Positions 7,173 through 14,187 of a DNA stretch of 22,680 nucleotides are shown piece after piece. The notes under the pieces were generated by a model. It did not search any database, was not told the DNA's origin, and saw nothing but the letters and a program-made list of their open reading frames with translations. The position numbers and the translations under genes were made by a program. Source of the DNA: Lentimicrobiaceae bacterium. Lineage in GTDB: Bacteria; Bacteroidota; Bacteroidia; Bacteroidales; SKPS01. Location: assembly GCA_007119395.1 (NCBI GenBank), contig SKPS01000164.1, forward strand, positions 1 through 22,680, written 5' to 3'. The stretch's first letter is position 1, and the number at the start of each line of letters is the position of its first letter.

Positions 7173-8192
7173 ATGTTCAAAAGATACGATATCAAAGTAC
7201 TGCTGCTGGTGGCTCTTTCTGCTGCGTTGCTGCTGTTACAGTGCAGCAAGGAGTATGGCGGGGTGGGGATGCCGGTGGTGAAAACACTGGCTCCTTTTGA
7301 TATTACCACCAACACTGTTCGCAGTGGTGGCAAGGTGGAAGCTGACAATGGTTTTCCGGTGACCAATTTTGGCTTGTTGGTGAGTGACCACGACGATTTC
7401 AGGCGGTACGATTCGCTTAACTGCCTGATGGAAGCAGATGAAACCTTTGTCGCGGATCTGGCCCCCCTGAAGCACAACCGTACACTCTACCTGAAAGCGT
7501 GGGCAGCCAATGAGCTGGGTACAGGGTATGGCGAAGTGATCGTTTATACCCATGCCGAAAGCGGCATCACCTTCAACCCCGATCTCACATACGATACCCT
7601 GACCGACATTGACGGCAACAGCTACCTCACCATTCAGATCGCCGGCAAAGAGTGGATGGCCGAGAACCTCAGAACCACCCGGTTCAACGATGGTACCCCC
7701 ATACCCTATGTTGAAGCCAACGAGGACTGGTTCCTCCTTTCCACTCCCGGATATAGCTGGTATATGAACAACGAAGCCTCTGGCAGAGCCACTTACGGTG
7801 CCATGTACAACTGGTTTACCGTGGCCACCGACAAACTGTGCCCCGTGGGATGGCGTGTGCCCGACAGCGCCGAATATCACGGGTTGATCAATCATTTGGG
7901 TGGTACCAGCGTCTCAGGGACAAGGCTGAAGGAGAAAGGAGATACTCATTGGCTGTACAGCAATGCAGCAAATAACTCCAGCGGTTTCACCGCCCTGCCC
8001 GGAGGGCAACGCTCCAATGCCGGAGTGTACCTGTTTCAGGGAGTGATCGGATATTTATGGACTTCCTCACCCGACGTCTGGCATCCCTCCCGGAGCCGTT
8101 TTGTGATCATGTACAGCACAGAACCGGTTGGCGAAGCTTCATACACCACCTCAAAACAGATGGGCCTTAGCGTGCGGTGTGTGAGGGATTGA
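7173..8192 (+). CDS. FISUMP-domain lipoprotein
   Basis: 339 residues. A lipoprotein signal (FKRYDIKVLLLVALSAALLL) ends at Cys24 in LLQC, followed by SKEYGG. The Ser-Lys-acidic stretch after the cysteine resembles the surface-export signal described for Bacteroidota lipoproteins. Residues ~30-135 form a beta-rich, fibronectin/Ig-like segment. Residues ~140-339 match the Fibrobacter succinogenes major paralogous domain (Fib_succ_major): IAGKEWMAENLRTTRFNDG, YGAMYNWFTV, CPVGWRVPDSAEY, GFTALPGGQR and a final SVRCVRD. The domain is common in surface proteins of Bacteroidota and Fibrobacteres, and its biochemical role is unknown. The start follows an octamer array and an A-rich leader with no Shine-Dalgarno. 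Its last codons run directly into another GTGGGGAT-like array. Confidence 0.88.
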   Translation: MFKRYDIKVLLLVALSAALLLLQCSKEYGGVGMPVVKTLAPFDITTNTVRSGGKVEADNGFPVTNFGLLVSDHDDFRRYDSLNCLMEADETFVADLAPLKHNRTLYLKAWAANELGTGYGEVIVYTHAESGITFNPDLTYDTLTDIDGNSYLTIQIAGKEWMAENLRTTRFNDGTPIPYVEANEDWFLLSTPGYSWYMNNEASGRATYGAMYNWFTVATDKLCPVGWRVPDSAEYHGLINHLGGTSVSGTRLKEKGDTHWLYSNAANNSSGFTALPGGQRSNAGVYLFQGVIGYLWTSSPDVWHPSRSRFVIMYSTEPVGEASYTTSKQMGLSVRCVRD

Positions 8193-8242
8193 GAGGGATG
8201 TGGGGATGTGCCGGGGGCTGATGTGCTGATGTGCAGATGAAG
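8193..8242 (+). repeat. Short degenerate GGATGTGG / GCTGATGT octamer array
   Basis: Directly after the TGA at 8190-8192 come two GGATGTG-type units, a CCGGGGG interruption, then gctgatgt, gctgatgt and gcagatga. The period is 8 and the unit is related to the arrays at 7007-7086 and 19791-20023. Confidence 0.6.
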
Positions 8243-8280
8243 GGTCCACACGCAAACCATGCTATGTCCCGTAGGGACAA
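8243..8280 (+). repeat. Second copy of the CCCGTAGGG palindromic repeat
   Basis: This matches 1216-1253 at 37 of 38 positions and includes the TGTCCC-GTA-GGGACA hairpin at 8265-8279. Only one palindrome is present here. It lies in the 383-bp gene-free gap between the FISUMP lipoprotein and hldE2. Confidence 0.8.
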
Positions 8281-8285
8281 AGACG

Positions 8286-8313
8286 GTAAACAGTGAACAG
8301 TAAACAGTAAACG
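8286..8313 (+). repeat. Four-copy 7-bp tandem array (GTAAACA)
   Basis: Four heptamers, gtaaaca, gtgaaca, gtaaaca and gtaaacg, follow the palindromic repeat almost directly. Confidence 0.75.
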
Positions 8314-8393
8314 GTTGAAAACCTCAGTGCTTCTACATGAACTAAGTGCCTGAGTGGTAAAACCCTGTTTCCCAATCGGCTAACAGCTATAAA

Positions 8394-8456
8394 TTCAACC
8401 CCCTTCAACTCTATTCAACCTCCTTCAACCTTCTTTTCAACAGTGCAGCGTTCAAC
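8394..8456 (+). repeat. TTCAAC elements on a 10-bp period
   Basis: TTCAAC occurs at 8394, 8404, 8414 and 8424 (exactly 10 bp apart), then at 8436 and 8451. It lies ~60-120 bp upstream of the hldE2 promoter-like box. The helical spacing could mean a protein-binding array, but simple decoration by a short tandem repeat is equally possible. Confidence 0.65.
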
Positions 8457-8512
8457 TGCCATTGGCTTGTAATTCGTAGTTGAAAAATCGTAATTGTCCC
8501 TGAATATAGTTG

Positions 8513-8520
8513 TATCTTTA
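8513..8520 (+). promoter_or_regulatory. Probable -7 box for hldE2-radA (TATCTTTA)
   Basis: TATCTTTA is one base off TAnnTTTG, and the same octamer occurs before the OmpA-family gene (12553-12560, minus). It overlaps a possible TTG start at 8510, which argues against that start and for the ATG at 8576. Confidence 0.4.
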
Positions 8521-8575
8521 CCGTTCGAATGGCATGGTTTATATGGCAAAGGTGTTTAATGAACGGGATAACAGC

Positions 8576-9067
8576 ATGAATGCTTATGAGTTGATGGACA
8601 GCAAAATCGTTGGAGCCGGGGAGGCTTCAGCGAGGGTGAGGCAATGGCAGGCAAACGGGGAGAAGGTGGTGTTTACCAATGGTTGTTTCGATCTGATCCA
8701 CCGTGGTCATATCGATTATCTGTCGAAGGCCTCAGCGTTGGGCGACCGGTTGGTGATTGGTCTCAACAGCGACGCATCGGTGTACAGGTTGAAGGGTTCT
8801 CCCCGCCCTTTACAGGATGAGGTATCACGCTCACTGATTTTGTCAGCACTGTTTTTTACCGATCTGGTTGTACTGTTTGAAGAGGATACGCCTGAGGAGC
8901 TGATCGGGCAATTGATTCCGGACATACTGGTGAAGGGGAGTGATTACAAGGCGGAGGAGATCGTTGGTTATGATACTGTGATGCGCCATGGGGGTCGAGT
9001 GGTTACGTTGGAGTTTCTTGAGGGTTATTCCACTACATTGATAGAGAGGAAAATAAAGTCAAGCTAA
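8576..9067 (+). CDS. hldE2 (rfaE2): D-glycero-beta-D-manno-heptose 1-phosphate adenylyltransferase
   Basis: Transfers AMP from ATP to heptose 1-phosphate, giving ADP-heptose for the LPS inner core; cytoplasmic. 163 residues from this start, the usual length for the stand-alone adenylyltransferase half of HldE. The nucleotidyltransferase motif TNGCFDLIHRGH is at residues 34-45 (the H..GH element), followed by GLNSDASVYRLKG, DILVKGSDY and EGYSTTLIERK. The frame stays open upstream to a TTG at 8510 with ATGs at 8534 and 8543, but the family N-terminus matches MNAYELMDSKI, and the longer starts overlap a promoter-like box. The matching kinase is not in the window. radA follows after 5 bp, so the two are very likely co-transcribed. 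Confidence 0.93.
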   Translation: MNAYELMDSKIVGAGEASARVRQWQANGEKVVFTNGCFDLIHRGHIDYLSKASALGDRLVIGLNSDASVYRLKGSPRPLQDEVSRSLILSALFFTDLVVLFEEDTPEELIGQLIPDILVKGSDYKAEEIVGYDTVMRHGGRVVTLEFLEGYSTTLIERKIKSS

Positions 9068-9072
9068 CAGAT

Positions 9073-10440
9073 ATGGCGAAGCAAAAGAGCGCATGGTTTT
9101 GTCAGGAGTGTGGGGTAGAGAGTGCCAAGTGGTTGGGGAAATGCCCTTCATGCGGTTCCTGGAACACCTTTGTAGAGGAGTTGGTAGGGGGTGGCTCTAC
9201 CTCATCGTCGGCGCATCGACCGAAGGCTACTGGAGGCTCCGTGGCACCCCGGTTGTTGAGTGAGATTGATACCGGTTCTGAGGTGCGGCGAACCATGCAT
9301 GACGGTGAGCTGAACCGTGTACTGGGTGGAGGTTTGGTATCGGGTTCTGTGGTGCTGCTCGGAGGGGAGCCGGGCATTGGCAAGTCAACCCTCTTGTTGC
9401 AGTTGGCGTTGCGCACATCCGGACTGAAGACACTGTACATTTCAGGGGAGGAGAGCGAGCAGCAGATCCGGATGCGTGCTGTGCGTACCGGCACAGGTGA
9501 TGGTGAGTGCCATATCCTCACAGAGACCCTTACCGGAAATATCCTGCATCATGCCGAAAAGATCAAGCCGGAGCTCATCATAGTTGATTCCATTCAAACC
9601 CTTCAGTCGGAACTGATCGCTTCAGTGGTTGGCAGTGTTGGTCAGATCAGGCAGTGTGCTTCTGAGCTTCAGCATTTTGCCAAGACACACCATATTCCTG
9701 TGGTGTTAATAGGGCATATCACCAAAGATGGCAACATAGCGGGGCCGAAGGTGTTGGAGCACATGGTGGATGTTGTGCTGCTGTTTGAAGGGGATCGGAA
9801 TTACGGGTTCAGGTTGCTACGGGCTTTGAAGAACCGGTTTGGGTCTACCGGTGAGTTGGGGATCTACGAGATGAAGTCAGATGGTTTGGCGGAGGTTTCC
9901 AACCCATCAGCCATGCTGCTTTCGCACCGTGAAGAGGATTACAGTGGTACAGCCGTTGCCGCGACACTGGAGGGTGCACGCCCTTTGTTGATTGAGGTGC
10001 AGTCACTGGTCAGCTCAGCGGTGTATGGCACACCACAACGATCAGGTACCGGCTTTGATTTACGCCGGCTCAACATGCTGCTGGCCGTTCTGGAGAAGCG
10101 GAGCGGTTTTCGCCTGGGTGCCAAAGACGTATTCCTGAACATCACCGGAGGCATACGACTCGACGACCCTGCCACAGACCTGGCCGTGGTGAGTGCCATC
10201 ATCTCGTCAAATGCCGATATACCCCTTGAAAAAGGGTGCTGCTTCGCTGCCGAAGTGGGCCTCACCGGAGAGGTGAGACCGGTGACACGCATCGACGAAC
10301 GAATCAATGAAGCCGCCAGACTGGGCTTCCATAGAATCTACATCAGCAAATACAACAATAAGGGTCTACGAAAAAACCCTGCCATTGAGACTGTGCCATT
10401 GGCCAGCGTAGGTGAGCTGGCTGAACACCTTCTCGGCTAA
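9073..10440 (+). CDS. radA: DNA repair/recombination protein RadA (Sms)
   Basis: 455 residues, full family length. The zinc finger C-x2-C-x10-C-x2-C is at residues 10-27 (FCQECG...KCPSCG). A RecA-like ATPase follows, with Walker A GGEPGIGKST at 97-106 and a Walker B region at LIIVDSIQTL. The RadA signature KNRFG is at 253-257 in KNRFGSTGELGIYEM. The C-terminal Lon-like domain (~280-455) includes FLNITGGIRLDDPATDLAV and EVGLTGEVRPV. Known role: branch migration of recombination intermediates and DNA repair. It lies 5 bp after hldE2. Its TAA overlaps the stop codon of the convergent CDGSH gene. Confidence 0.97.
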   Translation: MAKQKSAWFCQECGVESAKWLGKCPSCGSWNTFVEELVGGGSTSSSAHRPKATGGSVAPRLLSEIDTGSEVRRTMHDGELNRVLGGGLVSGSVVLLGGEPGIGKSTLLLQLALRTSGLKTLYISGEESEQQIRMRAVRTGTGDGECHILTETLTGNILHHAEKIKPELIIVDSIQTLQSELIASVVGSVGQIRQCASELQHFAKTHHIPVVLIGHITKDGNIAGPKVLEHMVDVVLLFEGDRNYGFRLLRALKNRFGSTGELGIYEMKSDGLAEVSNPSAMLLSHREEDYSGTAVAATLEGARPLLIEVQSLVSSAVYGTPQRSGTGFDLRRLNMLLAVLEKRSGFRLGAKDVFLNITGGIRLDDPATDLAVVSAIISSNADIPLEKGCCFAAEVGLTGEVRPVTRIDERINEAARLGFHRIYISKYNNKGLRKNPAIETVPLASVGELAEHLLG

Positions 10441-10679
10441 ATATTCTTGTGCGTACCGTCACAATACGGTGGTGTGGAGGTCTCCTTACATTGGCACAAC
10501 CAAACCTCCTTTTCTGCTTCCAGGGTAAACTTCAACGGGGTTTTCTCAGGAGCCTTCTCAAGATGCGCCCCATCGCAAAATGGCTGGTTGCTGCTGTGCC
10601 CACAGGCACACCAGTAATGATCTCCGGCTGGCAGTTTGCAGGCAGCGGGTGCTTTGATAATGTTGCTTGGTTTTTCCAT
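10437..10679 (-). CDS. Small protein with two CDGSH iron-sulfur motifs
   Basis: 80 residues starting MEKPSNIIKAPAACKLPAG. Two CDGSH-type motifs (C-x-C-x2-S/T-x3-P-x-C-D-G-x-H) are visible: CACGHSSNQPFCDGAH and CQCKETSTPPYCDGTH. Each would bind one 2Fe-2S cluster by three Cys and one His. Paired CDGSH in ~80 residues is the usual soluble bacterial form related to mitoNEET and Miner2. Such proteins are thought to act in redox or Fe-S transfer, but the exact partner is unknown. The frame is open 18 codons further upstream, but ATG 10679 gives the family-like N-terminus. The sense-strand upstream region carries AACCTTTG close to the start, a possible -7 box with a very short leader. Convergent with radA; the two stops share bases. 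Confidence 0.92.
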   Translation of the reverse strand: MEKPSNIIKAPAACKLPAGDHYWCACGHSSNQPFCDGAHLEKAPEKTPLKFTLEAEKEVWLCQCKETSTPPYCDGTHKNI

Positions 10680-10778
10680 GTTACAAAGGTTTATTTTTTG
10701 GTGTAAAACAATGATGAATTCTGAATTGTTCAAGCGGCCATCGGCCAGGGATTTCCATTGCCGGCATGATCAGGTACA

Positions 10779-11372
10779 TTAAAAAGTGAACTTAAATGAT
10801 GCCAGGAAACGATCCCTGTCTCTTCGGCCCGCTCTCTTATCAGGGCCATACCACCCCACGGTGTATAATCTGTTTGAAACCATTACAACGATCGCTTCTG
10901 CCGCCACAGACTCATCATGGAGTGTACCCCGGGCGGTAACCCTTATTCCGGGATAGCCACGGACTGATGTTTCGGAGGTTGTCTGTATGATGCCGTTGAC
11001 AGGCAACAGAAAGTTGGCTGCCAAAAAGTTGAACACATTAGGTTGTTCTGCCGGGGTAATGGCTCCCTGGGGCATGTCGAAATGGATGACCTGAAACACG
11101 CCATTTTCAACTGATGCTTCATGGGTAAACCTTCGTACTGAGCGATCGAAGAAGCTGTAGTCATCCTGGTTCACCTGCATGGAGGGTGCCGGCACCTCTA
11201 CGGTAAAGGCGCCCTGGTTCGAAAGGTATTGGTTCCAGTCTTCTGTTTCTGCTGGTTTTAGCAAAATGATTGCTACCGTGGCCAGTGCGATTGCCACAGT
11301 GCCATACAGAAGCACTCTGAAGTGGCGTGGTAGCCTGAGGTATAGCGCCCACAAGTTGGTGTTTTGTTCCAT
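10779..11372 (-). CDS. Membrane-anchored protein of unknown function
   Basis: 197 residues, family not recognised. A short cytoplasmic start (MEQNTNLWALYLRLPRHFR) is followed by one membrane segment (~20-39, VLLYGTVAIALATVAIILL). A ~155-residue exported beta-rich domain follows, with a 'GAFTVEVPAP' opening strand, 'GYPGIRVTARGTL' and a final 'NRLYTVGWYGPDKR......FLASFKFTF'. The opening, a later aliphatic strand, and a closing 'Y.V....F..SF' recall small envelope proteins of the PsbP-like/DUF type, but I cannot assign one. It starts 21 bp after the stop of the OmpA-family lipoprotein on the same strand, so the two are probably one transcript and may share an envelope role. Confidence 0.8.
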   Translation of the reverse strand: MEQNTNLWALYLRLPRHFRVLLYGTVAIALATVAIILLKPAETEDWNQYLSNQGAFTVEVPAPSMQVNQDDYSFFDRSVRRFTHEASVENGVFQVIHFDMPQGAITPAEQPNVFNFLAANFLLPVNGIIQTTSETSVRGYPGIRVTARGTLHDESVAAEAIVVMVSNRLYTVGWYGPDKRAGRRDRDRFLASFKFTF

Positions 11373-11393
11373 TGCGCTGGAGGGAGCTGGTGA

Positions 11394-12521
11394 TTAATTG
11401 GATTCAATTACCCGGAACAGTTCATCGAGTTTTGGTGTCAATATGATCTCTGTTCGTCTGTTTCTGGCTCTTGCCTCCGGTGTGGAATCGGGATCAACGG
11501 GGAGGTATTCACCACGCCCTGCTGCCGTAATCCGTGAAGGTTCTATGTTGCCGCTGGCAAGCAATATCCTCACGATGGCGGTAGCGCGTAGCACACTGAG
11601 GTCCCAGTTGTCTGACATGTGACCTGATCCTCTGAGAGGCTGGTCATCGGTATGCCCCTCCACCATGATGTTGATGTCGGGGTTGGCCTCCAGCACACGT
11701 GCCAGCTCCTGCAATGCGCCCCGTCCACCGGTGCCCACTGCGGTGCTGCCACTGGCAAACAACAGTTTGTTCTCCATAGAGACATACACCTTCCCGTTTC
11801 GCTCTTCCACCTTTAAACCCTGGTCGGCAAACCCAAGCAATGCGTTGGTCACCGTAGTGCGCAAAGCCATCACCATGGAGTCCTTCTCCTTTAAAATGCG
11901 CTGCAACTCATACAACTGCTTTTGCTGCACCTCCAACTCCTTCTGTGCCTGGGCAAGTGCCTCCTGAGAACCTTCCAGCTCCTTCATGGAGACTTGCATC
12001 TCCTCAGTTGAACGCTTCAACTCCTGCTCAGCCACATCGAGGGTCTGTTCCTTGGCCTGAAGCTCCTGCTGCAATAGATGTAAATCAGCCTCCAGCTTCT
12101 TTAACTCATCCTCCTTACGAATGAGTTGCTCCTGCGTGCGACTTAACTCGGTGGAGATGCGCTCGGTCTGATAACGGTTGTCAGCAAGCAGCTCTTTGTT
12201 TTTCTGCAGTAACAGCTCGTAGGTCTGGTTGAGCTGTTTGTTCTTTTGCACCTCAAGCTTCAAGGAGTTGTTGAGCTGGGCCGTGTCACGGCGCAGCCAT
12301 TCTACATCCCTCGACAAAATCCGTATCTGCTCTTCACAGCTGTTGATCTGATCCAGTAGCTGCTCCTGGTCTGTCTTCAGTTGAAAGTTGTCGGCCTGGT
12401 ACTGTACCAACGAACTGCGACAATCTTCGTATTTTCTTGCAGGAACGCATGATACCGCAACAATTGCCAGGGCAATGAAGAAATACAGTTTCCCGGAAAC
12501 TCTCTTTTGTGTCTCTCTCAT
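11394..12521 (-). CDS. OmpA-family peptidoglycan-binding lipoprotein with long coiled coil
   Basis: 375 residues from ATG 12521. The lipoprotein signal RVSGKLYFFIALAIVAVSC has its lipid cysteine at 25. Residues ~35-215 form a continuous heptad-rich coiled coil (many EL.., LQ.., KE.. repeats). The C-terminal OmpA/MotB domain (~225-370) begins at GKVYVSMENKLLFASGST. It contains INIMVEGHTDDQPL, AAGRGEYLPV and NRRTEIIL, the residues that hold diaminopimelate of peptidoglycan. It probably links the outer membrane to the cell wall with a long periplasmic spacer. The ORF extends 15 codons upstream to MYYLYAHLYIQ, but those codons overlap the -7 box region. It is the first gene of a likely two-gene unit with the membrane protein at 10779-11372. 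Confidence 0.92.
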   Translation of the reverse strand: MRETQKRVSGKLYFFIALAIVAVSCVPARKYEDCRSSLVQYQADNFQLKTDQEQLLDQINSCEEQIRILSRDVEWLRRDTAQLNNSLKLEVQKNKQLNQTYELLLQKNKELLADNRYQTERISTELSRTQEQLIRKEDELKKLEADLHLLQQELQAKEQTLDVAEQELKRSTEEMQVSMKELEGSQEALAQAQKELEVQQKQLYELQRILKEKDSMVMALRTTVTNALLGFADQGLKVEERNGKVYVSMENKLLFASGSTAVGTGGRGALQELARVLEANPDINIMVEGHTDDQPLRGSGHMSDNWDLSVLRATAIVRILLASGNIEPSRITAAGRGEYLPVDPDSTPEARARNRRTEIILTPKLDELFRVIESN

Positions 12522-12552
12522 CTTGTTTGGTTTTTGGATGTAAAGATGGGCG

Positions 12553-12560
12553 TAAAGATA
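12553..12560 (-). promoter_or_regulatory. Probable -7 box for the OmpA-family gene (TATCTTTA)
   Basis: On the minus strand TATCTTTAC lies ~32 bases before ATG 12521, and TTGG (12583-12586) sits 22 bases further upstream as a possible -33 element. The octamer is identical to that before hldE2. Confidence 0.45.
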
Positions 12561-12631
12561 GTACATTTTTCACTGGGATACGCCAACTGATCCAGATCAA
12601 ACAAGACTGAATCACTATTCCATCAATTCTC

Positions 12632-12639
12632 TATATTTG
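12632..12639 (+). promoter_or_regulatory. -7 box for the glycosyltransferase gene (TATATTTG)
   Basis: TATATTTG fits TAnnTTTG and is 32 bp before ATG 12672. It is divergent from the box at 12553-12560, so the 150-bp gap serves both genes. No clear -33 element was seen. Confidence 0.5.
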
Positions 12640-12671
12640 CAGGCAAAAGAATTTAACCGATTAAACAGGCT

Positions 12672-14174
12672 ATGCTGAAAGAGGGTTTGAACCTACGTGG
12701 GGCCAAAGAGATGTATCCCTGGTTGTTATTGATTTTTTGGTTTGGGTTGCACATCCCATTTCTGGGTGCCGACCCTGACACGTTGGTGGATGTACACACG
12801 CGAGGTGCCTGGACCGACGAGGGGCTCTATTCGGGTACGGCCCGCAACTTTTTAAACACAGGCACCATTGACCTGCATGAGAACTCTCTCCTGACGCGTG
12901 GTCCGTTGCAAACGGTACTGCAAATTCCTCTATTTTTTATCTTCGGACAGAGCTTGCTGGTAGCCCGCCTGATGACACTGGTTGGTGTATTGCTCGCGTT
13001 TATCTTCTTTATGAAGCACCCCCGGCTGAAAATGGCGGGAGTGGGTCTGCTGCTGGTAGGGTTCACGCAGTTTCACTTGTTCCATTTCAGCCATTATGCC
13101 ATGGCAGAGGCCTTTTCCACCGCATGTATTCTGCTTTCGATCGTGTTTATGATACGTGCCTTTGATGATGAGGGGAGTTTTTCTCAATGGAGGAGGCATT
13201 TGTTTGTTTCGGCTGTGATGCTTTTTGTGGCCTATGGGATGAAGATCCAGTTTGTGTATATAGCGCCATTGCTTCCGGCTGTGGCACTTATTCAATGGGT
13301 GGTCTCATGGATTCGTTCAGGAGAACATCACACGGAGCTCCGGAAAAAATTCGTGTATGCTACGGCGTTTACCGCCATTTTCGCGGCTGTGTACGTGGTG
13401 TTATGGTACCTCCCCAACAAGGAGTTCTACCACTATGTTATGTCGCGGGAGGTTGACAGCCGTTTTCCGGCAACACTATCAGGCATCTTTAAGGTGATGC
13501 GTTTTAACTTTGATGTGTTGCTGTTTGTCCCTTACCTGAAGCTGTTGATTCTGGCGGGAGGGGTGTCATTGCTGGTGGGTGGCGTGTGGCTGTTGGTATC
13601 ACCTTCATGCTGGACCCGGGCAGAGAGGATCCTTTTTCTTGCCTCTTTCCTCTGGTTGCTGTTAGAGCTTCACAAGGTCTCTATGACGTATATGCCCCAC
13701 CGCTATCTGGTACCTGCCTATGCTTCTGTGGCATTGCTGATCTCAACGTTGTTGTCGGCTGCATACCGTCAGAAGCGATGGTTGGCTGTGGTGGTGATGG
13801 TATGGATCTCTTTAACAGCCGGTTGGCAGCTACGGCACACCCATGAGGCGTGGCAACGTCGCAGTTGGGATTTGAAAGCTGTGAACACCTACCTGAGAGG
13901 TTACGACTGGAGCGGGAAAACCATCAGTGGTGCCTGGGGGCCATCGGCAGCCTGGGGCACCAAAGCGCGTGTATTTCCGGTATGGGGTGGTTTCCTGAAC
14001 GATGAACGGGCATTGGATGCCACCATGATCATAGCAGAGAGTGACCAGGAGGACAGCGGTGAGAGCCTGCTGCGTCAAGGGATAGACCTTGATAATATTA
14101 CCGACTCACTGCGCCGTTTCCCGGTGTGGCGCTATGAGGTTGACCTCCGGTGGATACACCTGGAAGAGGACTAA
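12672..14174 (+). CDS. Polytopic membrane glycosyltransferase, GT-C/PMT-like
   Basis: 500 residues with about 9-10 hydrophobic segments. The first extracytoplasmic loop contains WTDEGLYSGTARNFLNTG, the acidic 'DE..Y...A......G' pattern of ArnT/PMT-type (GT39/GT83-like) enzymes, where the aspartate is catalytic. 'LLTRGPLQTVLQIPLFFIFG' follows, also typical of the family. The last ~100 residues (from DLKAVNTYLRGY) are soluble. Family role: transfer of a sugar from a polyprenyl-phosphate donor to a lipid or protein on the periplasmic face. Donor and acceptor cannot be read from the sequence. ATG 12672 was chosen; MYPWLL at 12711 is an alternative. It converges on the symporter gene with only 13 bp between stops and no terminator seen. 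Confidence 0.82.
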   Translation: MLKEGLNLRGAKEMYPWLLLIFWFGLHIPFLGADPDTLVDVHTRGAWTDEGLYSGTARNFLNTGTIDLHENSLLTRGPLQTVLQIPLFFIFGQSLLVARLMTLVGVLLAFIFFMKHPRLKMAGVGLLLVGFTQFHLFHFSHYAMAEAFSTACILLSIVFMIRAFDDEGSFSQWRRHLFVSAVMLFVAYGMKIQFVYIAPLLPAVALIQWVVSWIRSGEHHTELRKKFVYATAFTAIFAAVYVVLWYLPNKEFYHYVMSREVDSRFPATLSGIFKVMRFNFDVLLFVPYLKLLILAGGVSLLVGGVWLLVSPSCWTRAERILFLASFLWLLLELHKVSMTYMPHRYLVPAYASVALLISTLLSAAYRQKRWLAVVVMVWISLTAGWQLRHTHEAWQRRSWDLKAVNTYLRGYDWSGKTISGAWGPSAAWGTKARVFPVWGGFLNDERALDATMIIAESDQEDSGESLLRQGIDLDNITDSLRRFPVWRYEVDLRWIHLEED

Positions 14175-14187
14175 CCGGATCCGCCTG

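Noticed and set aside
8510..8575. Extended hldE2 start at TTG 8510 (or ATG 8534/8543)
   Set aside because: The TTG overlaps the -7 box, and the family N-terminus aligns with the ATG at 8576.
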